Assembly: GCA_903839965.1 (NCBI GenBank)
Contig: CAIMEK010000822.1
Span: 1 to 10,213 of the forward strand
Length of the DNA: 10,213 nt
Source of the DNA: an uncultured Acetobacteraceae bacterium
GTDB taxonomy: Bacteria; Pseudomonadota; Alphaproteobacteria; Acetobacterales; Acetobacteraceae
Reading direction: 5' to 3'
How positions within the stretch are numbered: the stretch's first letter is position 1; every line of letters begins with the position of its first letter. Of this stretch, positions 6,837 through 10,213 are shown one piece after another. The translations under genes were made by a program, and so were the position numbers. The notes below the pieces were generated by a model, which ran no database searches, was not told the origin of the DNA, and worked only from the letters and a program-made list of their open reading frames with translations.

Positions 6837-8494
6837 CACTGCCGTACGTGCCACTCCTCGATCCACCCCGGCCCGGTGCCCAACATCTGCCCGGGCCCGT
6901 CGTGCACCACCCCAGCCAGCCACTTCGGCAGCACGTAGCCCACCGAGGCGAAGAAGAGGTTGATCTCCGGCAGGTCCTCGGCGGCGATGTCGAGGATGCG
7001 TCGCCACTCGGCCTTGCGCTTGCCCGGGTCCAGCTCGTTCTGTGCGGCAGCGATCGCCGCGTCCATCCCGGGGCTGCGGTAGCCCATGTAGTTGGTACCG
7101 GACCAGTTGTTCTCCGCACTCGGAATCCAGATGCTCTGGAAGGTGAAGTCGGGCACCCAGTCGGCCTGCGGGTCGGCCTGGAACTCCACGAACCCGCGGA
7201 ACGTGCGCTTGCGCAAGGTCTCCCCGAACATCACCCGTGCCGGCTCGTTCTTCACCACCACCTCGATGCCGACCGCCTTCAACTGGGTCTGCAGCACCTG
7301 TTCGACCAGCTCGCGCGTGCGGTTGCCGGCGGTGGTGGTCAGGTCGACGCTGAAGCGCTCGCCGGTGGGCGAAACCAGGATGCCGTCGGCGCCCGGCTTG
7401 AACCCCACCTCCGCCAGCAGCGCGCGGGCACGGCGCGGGTCGAACGGCCAGGTCTTCACCGCGGGGTTCCAGCCGGCCTGCGAGGGATGCATGAAGCTGT
7501 TGGCCACTTCCTGGTGGTTTTCGAACAGCCTGGCCACGATCGTGGTGCGGTCGATCGACATCTGGATGGCCTGACGCACCCGCTTGTCCGCCAGCAGCGG
7601 GTTGTCCAGTTGCGGCGTCAGATGCTCATAACTGGTCACGGCCGGCATGAAGATGAACTCGAAGCGCGCGGCCTGCGACTTCGACAGCGCGATGATCTGG
7701 TCCATGGTCAGGCCGAGGTTGCCGGACGCCACCATGTCGATGTCGCCCGCGAGCAGGTTGGCCTGCAGCGCCGAGGTGTTGTCGATCAGCCGCATGGTGA
7801 CGCGGCGGAACTGCGGCTTGCTGCCCCGCCATTGCTCGTTCGGCACCAGCAGCACCGATTCGTTGGGCCGGAACTCGGCGATGCGGTACGGGCCCATCCA
7901 CAGCCCCGGGTTCTCCGGGTGGCGGTTGAGCGCCGACTTCTGGCCGTAGTCGAGCGGATTGGCGGCCGAGTGGAAGATCGGCCCCTCGATGTGCTCGGGC
8001 AACGGTGCATACGCCCAGCGGTCGAAATCGTAGCGCGTGCGGTTGAGGTCGATCTGCAGCGTGCGCGCGTCCACCGCCACCACCGCGTCCACCTGCTGGG
8101 GGGCGGAGAAGGCGCGATAGACTTCGAAGGCGAAGACGAAGTCCCTGGCCGTCACCGGCACGCCGTCGCCCCAGAACAGGTCGGGCTTGAGGGTGAACCT
8201 CACCTGCATGCCCTTGCTGCCGTCCGGGCGGTCCATCACCCGGGCACGGCCGTTGGCGATGCTCGGCACCTCGGTGCACAGCAGGCACATTACCTGGCCG
8301 CCGCGGGTGTACCAGGTCATCGTCCGCGCGATCGGCGAGCGGATGTAGTCCTTCATGCTGCTGTTGGTGATGTAGGGGTGCATGTCGGGCGGGAACTGCC
8401 CGATGCCCAGCGTCAGCGTATCGTGGGTTTGCGCCGCGGCCATGCTTGCGCCGCCCAGGAGCGCGGCGCACACAGGCATCAGGAATTTCCGCAT
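6836..8494 (-). CDS. Periplasmic solute-binding protein, family 5 (DppA/OppA-like)
   Basis: Binds the importer's substrate in the periplasm and delivers it to the permeases. The 552-residue product starts at ATG 8494-8492, with GGGAGG just upstream on the minus strand. A Sec signal peptide (MRKFLMPVCAALLGGASMAAA, cleavage near Ala21-Gln22) follows; no lipobox, so soluble. SBP_bac_5 features include the start of the mature chain TLTLGIGQFPPDMHPYI, FTLKPDLFWGDGVPVTARDF (normally KFHDGxPxTAxDV), GPYRIAEFRPN, LADKRVRQAIQMSIDR and the C-terminal WRRILDIAAEDLPEINLF. Residues Cys70 and Cys73 (CLLC) may form a periplasmic disulfide. A much longer open frame upstream has no support. It is convergent with the DFBC operon and the only receptor gene in view, so assignment to that importer is likely. 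Substrate unknown; neighbouring ggt debris suggests gamma-glutamyl peptides. Confidence 0.94.
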   Translation of the reverse strand: MRKFLMPVCAALLGGASMAAAQTHDTLTLGIGQFPPDMHPYITNSSMKDYIRSPIARTMTWYTRGGQVMCLLCTEVPSIANGRARVMDRPDGSKGMQVRFTLKPDLFWGDGVPVTARDFVFAFEVYRAFSAPQQVDAVVAVDARTLQIDLNRTRYDFDRWAYAPLPEHIEGPIFHSAANPLDYGQKSALNRHPENPGLWMGPYRIAEFRPNESVLLVPNEQWRGSKPQFRRVTMRLIDNTSALQANLLAGDIDMVASGNLGLTMDQIIALSKSQAARFEFIFMPAVTSYEHLTPQLDNPLLADKRVRQAIQMSIDRTTIVARLFENHQEVANSFMHPSQAGWNPAVKTWPFDPRRARALLAEVGFKPGADGILVSPTGERFSVDLTTTAGNRTRELVEQVLQTQLKAVGIEVVVKNEPARVMFGETLRKRTFRGFVEFQADPQADWVPDFTFQSIWIPSAENNWSGTNYMGYRSPGMDAAIAAAQNELDPGKRKAEWRRILDIAAEDLPEINLFFASVGYVLPKWLAGVVHDGPGQMLGTGPGWIEEWHVRQ

Positions 8495-8521
8495 CTGCCT
8501 CCCTCCCGCAGGAACGCCCGA

Positions 8522-8550
8522 TTCGTAGGAGCCCCGGGTCGGACAGGCAA
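8522..8550 (-). promoter_or_regulatory. Possible promoter for the solute-binding protein gene
   Basis: On the minus strand, TTGCCT (8550-8545) and TACGAA (8527-8522) are spaced 17 bases apart, about 28 bases upstream of the start codon. Each hexamer matches consensus at only about half its positions, so this is a weak call favoured by spacing and location in the 87-base divergent gap. Confidence 0.3.
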
Positions 8551-8581
8551 TGCGCCACGGACCGAAAGGACTGCCCCCCGC

Positions 8582-8820
8582 ATGAACAACCGGTTGCAGG
8601 CCGCCTACGGCCTCCCGCCCGAGAAATGACTTGACTTCGATCCCACCGCCTCGCGTCCGGCGCGCGGGCGCCTCGCCGCCGCCACCGCCAACCCGCTGGC
8701 CGCGCGCGTGGCGGTGGAAATGCTGCGCCGCGACGGTTCCGGGGTGGACGCGGCCATCGCTCGCCCAGGCGGTGCGCAACGTCGTCGAGCCGAACGCCTC
8801 CGGCATCGGCGGCGGTTTGC
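8582..8820 (+). pseudogene. Gamma-glutamyltransferase, decayed N-terminal remnant
   Basis: Gamma-glutamyltransferases are periplasmic or secreted enzymes that hydrolyse glutathione and gamma-glutamyl peptides. The segment at 8633-8761 encodes DFDPTASRPARGRLAAATAN, then PLAARVAVEMLRRDGSGVDAAIA; after one extra C near 8762, the next phase continues AQAVRNVVEPNASGIGGG. Together this is the family's N-terminal signature (ANPLA...MLRRGGSAVDAAIA-AQ...VVEPxSSGIGGGGF). In the same frame upstream, ATG 8582 (AAAGGA 11 bases before) opens 15 codons ended by TGA at 8627. So there are three lesions: an early stop, a +1 frameshift and loss of everything after about residue 75, including the catalytic threonine region. 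It is divergent from the solute-binding protein gene, suggesting former functional linkage with the importer. Identification rests on motif recognition; non-function is clear. Confidence 0.85.
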
Positions 8821-9094
8821 GCGATCCGCAGGCCATCCTGTCGGCGCCGCCGGGGAAGCGCTTGGCGTCGCCGGATAGCTCCAGTCCAACACACCCAGGC
8901 GACGCACTCATTCCCTGTTCCGCCAGGGCTGCATGCTCCACGAGCCCATGCCGACCGCATAGCCGCTGTTCGTCGAAATATTCGGTGCTGTTTGGAAATG
9001 AGGGGAGCCCTGATACGTCGTGGGGAACATTGCCGGCCCCGCGATGGACGCGCATAGTCCGCGTCGATGCAACGGTGGAAGAAAGCCCGGGCAA
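8821..9094. other. Spacer without a supported gene
   Basis: Between the ggt remnant and the lactonase gene I see no protein match. Base composition drops locally (about 8960-9010 is visibly richer in A/T than its surroundings), as expected for a promoter region or foreign DNA, but no well-spaced -35/-10 pair stands out. A 40-codon open frame on the minus strand (9030-8908) has no recognisable similarity. Confidence 0.5.
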
Positions 9095-9100
9095 GGGAGG
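9095..9100 (+). promoter_or_regulatory. Ribosome binding site for the lactonase gene, deciding the ATG 9106 start
   Basis: GGGAGG at 9095-9100 is 5 bases before ATG 9106. The alternative in-frame ATG at 9067 has no such site, so 9106 is preferred. Confidence 0.75.
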
Positions 9101-9105
9101 CCAGC

Positions 9106-9984
9106 ATGGCGGACGCGGAACTGCAACGGGTCGGAGACAGCTGCGATATCCTCGGCGAGGTACCGATCTGGTCGATTACGGAACAGGCGCTTTATTGGAT
9201 CGATGTGCGCGGACCGTTGCTCCGCCGGCGCGACTTCGCGACCGGCCAGGTACAGAGCTGGCAGATGCCCGAACTGGTCGGCTGCATCGCGCTGCGCACG
9301 GGCAAGCGGGGCGTGATCGCCGGCCTGCGTTCGGCGGTCGTGCTGTTCGATCCGGCAACGGGCGCGCTCGAGCGGTTTCCCGGTCCGCACGCCGAGCAAC
9401 CGCAGATGCGGTTCAACGATGGCAAGTGCGACCGCCAGGGCCGATTCTGGGTGGGATCCATGGACGACGTCGGCCGCGGCCCGGTCGGCACGCTGTATCG
9501 TTTCGAGGCTGGAAACTTCATCCCGGTGATCGAAAACATCGCCATTCCCAACAGTCTGTGCTGGTCGCCGGACGGCACGACGATGTACTTTGCCGACGGC
9601 ATCGACCCGATCATCTGGAGGTACGCGTTCGATCCGGCGAGCGGCGCACTGGGCGAACGGCGGCAGTTCGCGCGCCTGCCCGAGGGCACCGGCATGCCCG
9701 ACGGCGCGACGGTCGACGCCGACGGCTACCTGTGGAGCGCCCAATACGGCGGCGGCCTGGTCACGCGCTTTGCGCCGGACGGCCGCGTGGACCGCAGCAT
9801 CTCCGTTCCGGTAACGCAGCCGACCAGTTGCGCCTTCGGCGGGGCGGACATGGCGACGCTGTTTATCACCTCGGCGTCGCAGCGGCTGTCCCCCGACGCG
9901 TTGCAGCGCCAGCCGCTGGCCGGCGCGCTGTTCGCGTTGCACACCGGCACGCGCGGCTGCCCCGAAGCGCACTACGCCGGCTGA
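9106..9984 (+). CDS. SMP-30/gluconolactonase/LRE-family sugar lactone lactonase
   Basis: A six-bladed beta-propeller hydrolase that opens sugar or related lactones using one divalent metal; cytoplasmic, since no signal peptide is seen. The 292-residue product has the family motifs in order: LGEVPIWS (16-23) with metal ligand Glu18; MRFNDGKCDRQGRFWVGSMD (101-120) with substrate-contact Arg102 and Asn104; IPNSLCWSPDGTTMYFAD (147-164) with ligand Asn149; and MPDGATVDADGYLWSA (197-212) with ligand/catalytic Asp199. All metal residues expected from SMP-30 structures are present, so it should be active. The start is set by GGGAGG five bases upstream. It is the first gene of a short plus-strand cassette, 19 bases before a beta-propeller remnant and 165 bases before a decarboxylase-like gene. 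The exact substrate cannot be read. Confidence 0.93.
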   Translation: MADAELQRVGDSCDILGEVPIWSITEQALYWIDVRGPLLRRRDFATGQVQSWQMPELVGCIALRTGKRGVIAGLRSAVVLFDPATGALERFPGPHAEQPQMRFNDGKCDRQGRFWVGSMDDVGRGPVGTLYRFEAGNFIPVIENIAIPNSLCWSPDGTTMYFADGIDPIIWRYAFDPASGALGERRQFARLPEGTGMPDGATVDADGYLWSAQYGGGLVTRFAPDGRVDRSISVPVTQPTSCAFGGADMATLFITSASQRLSPDALQRQPLAGALFALHTGTRGCPEAHYAG

Positions 9985-10003
9985 CCGGCAGGCAGGAACG
10001 AAC

Positions 10004-10129
10004 ATGAGCGACGTAGTTCTGGGAAGCGGCGAACACCGCTACCGCCTTGCCGAGGGCTGGGGAACCCTGCCCGACGGCTGGGAAACCGGCGACGTCGCCG
10101 GCATCGGCGAGGTCGGCTACACGGCCTGA
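10004..10129 (+). pseudogene. NHL-repeat/beta-propeller protein remnant with internal deletion (41 codons)
   Basis: The open frame encodes VVLGSGEHRYRLAEGWG and LPDGWETGDVAGIGEVGYTA, then TGA. The first 34 residues match the start of NHL-repeat proteins annotated as peptidyl-alpha-hydroxyglycine alpha-amidating lyase-like, which typically begin GSGEhRYrvvegWgkLPdGWefGDVAaVgvD and run to about 300 residues. The final GEVGYTA resembles the last blade of the same proteins (commonly GEIYVGEVSYT), so the gene looks collapsed by an internal deletion that fused its two ends. No frame nearby carries the missing blades. The start codon, a weak upstream AGGAA (9994-9998) and the operon position are kept. 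It could be translated as a tiny peptide, but no enzyme activity is possible. Confidence 0.7.
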
Positions 10130-10138
10130 GCGGTTTGC

Positions 10139-10144
10139 AGGAGG
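10139..10144 (+). promoter_or_regulatory. Strong ribosome binding site for the last gene
   Basis: AGGAGG at 10139-10144 is a full anti-16S match 5 bases before ATG 10150, which makes the partial gene at the right edge credible despite its short length in view. Confidence 0.7.
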
Positions 10145-10149
10145 CCGGC

Positions 10150-10213
10150 ATGGAGGCGGAGCGGTTTCCGGCGCCGGACGAAGCGGCGCTGACCGATGAA
10201 CAGCGCCGGGTGC
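10150..10213 (+). CDS. Probable carboxymuconolactone decarboxylase-family protein, N-terminus only (cut by window edge)
   Basis: Only 21 codons are visible: MEAERFPAPDEAALTDEQRR plus V. The pattern of a few residues, a proline-rich stretch, then (L/M)TxEQRRV is the usual opening of carboxymuconolactone decarboxylase/AhpD-like proteins, where it leads into the first helix. The catalytic CxxC/His region would lie beyond the window, so the family call is tentative. A full AGGAGG ribosome binding site stands 5 bases upstream. It follows the beta-propeller remnant by 20 bases and is probably in one transcript with the lactonase gene. Lactonase plus CMD-like protein fits a small ring-cleavage or lactone catabolic cassette, which is an inference. 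Confidence 0.55.
   Translation, partial: MEAERFPAPDEAALTDEQRRV

Noticed and set aside
6794..8629. A 611-codon plus-strand frame opposite the binding-protein gene
   Set aside because: Antisense shadow rich in His/Arg/Gly; the minus strand holds a complete family-5 receptor with signal peptide and ribosome binding site.
8908..9030. A 40-codon minus-strand open frame (MFPTTYQGSP... ending SMQPWRNRE) in a locally A/T-richer patch
   Set aside because: It reads less like a GC-rich shadow than most, but there is no ribosome binding site, no recognisable family and no neighbour on that strand. A search against small-protein families could revive it.
8495..9094. A 200-residue N-terminal extension of the binding protein
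   Set aside because: The open frame continues upstream, but the ATG at 8494 has a strong ribosome binding site and starts a normal signal peptide, and the upstream part overlaps the ggt remnant and matches nothing.
9067..9105. A 13-residue longer start for the lactonase at ATG 9067
   Set aside because: No ribosome binding site precedes it, whereas ATG 9106 has GGGAGG at ideal spacing and gives the usual family N-terminus.

Overview
The window is very GC-rich and shows the strong third-position G/C bias of a free-living alphaproteobacterium, probably near Rhodospirillales/Acetobacterales. The lineage call is an inference from codon use, from the rimP-nusA pair with a short attenuator-like leader, and from the protein styles; no rRNA or other marker is present to fix it.

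Layout. (1) 1-1309, minus strand: start of the rimP-nusA transcription/translation operon. It has a good sigma70-type promoter (1281-1309), a textbook intrinsic terminator in the leader (1220-1250), rimP with a TTG start that sits on the terminator's U-tract, and the first 216 codons of nusA running off the left edge. (2) 1376-2521, plus strand: a divergent family-2 glycosyltransferase fused to a GtrA-type membrane domain. (3) 2522-2985: no intact gene; a frameshifted remnant of an IS630-family transposase lies at about 2560-2830. (4) 2986-6777, plus strand: four translationally overlapping genes of a peptide/nickel-class (Dpp/Opp) ABC importer in the order ATPase, ATPase, permease, permease. 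(5) 6836-8494, minus strand: a family-5 periplasmic solute-binding protein, convergent with the importer operon and presumably its receptor. (6) 8495-9105: a short divergent spacer, then the decayed N-terminus of a gamma-glutamyltransferase (stop codon, frameshift, truncation), then about 270 bases with nothing I can support. (7) 9106-10213, plus strand: an SMP-30/gluconolactonase-type lactonase, a 41-codon remnant of an NHL/beta-propeller gene, and the start of what looks like a carboxymuconolactone decarboxylase-type gene cut by the right edge.

How the parts fit. The left end is core information processing, with RimP (30S maturation) and NusA (elongation factor) probably controlled by attenuation. 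The middle is a complete oligopeptide-type uptake system: receptor, two membrane subunits and two ATPases. The dead gamma-glutamyltransferase beside the receptor gene hints that the system once handled gamma-glutamyl peptides or glutathione, which is an inference. The right end is a small catabolic cassette (lactonase plus decarboxylase-like protein) that has lost a beta-propeller gene by internal deletion. Three separate decayed genes (transposase, ggt, NHL protein) flank the importer, so this stretch looks like accessory DNA under reductive decay next to a core operon. I did not find a wholly new system; the rimP leader arrangement and the two decayed genes are the best leads.
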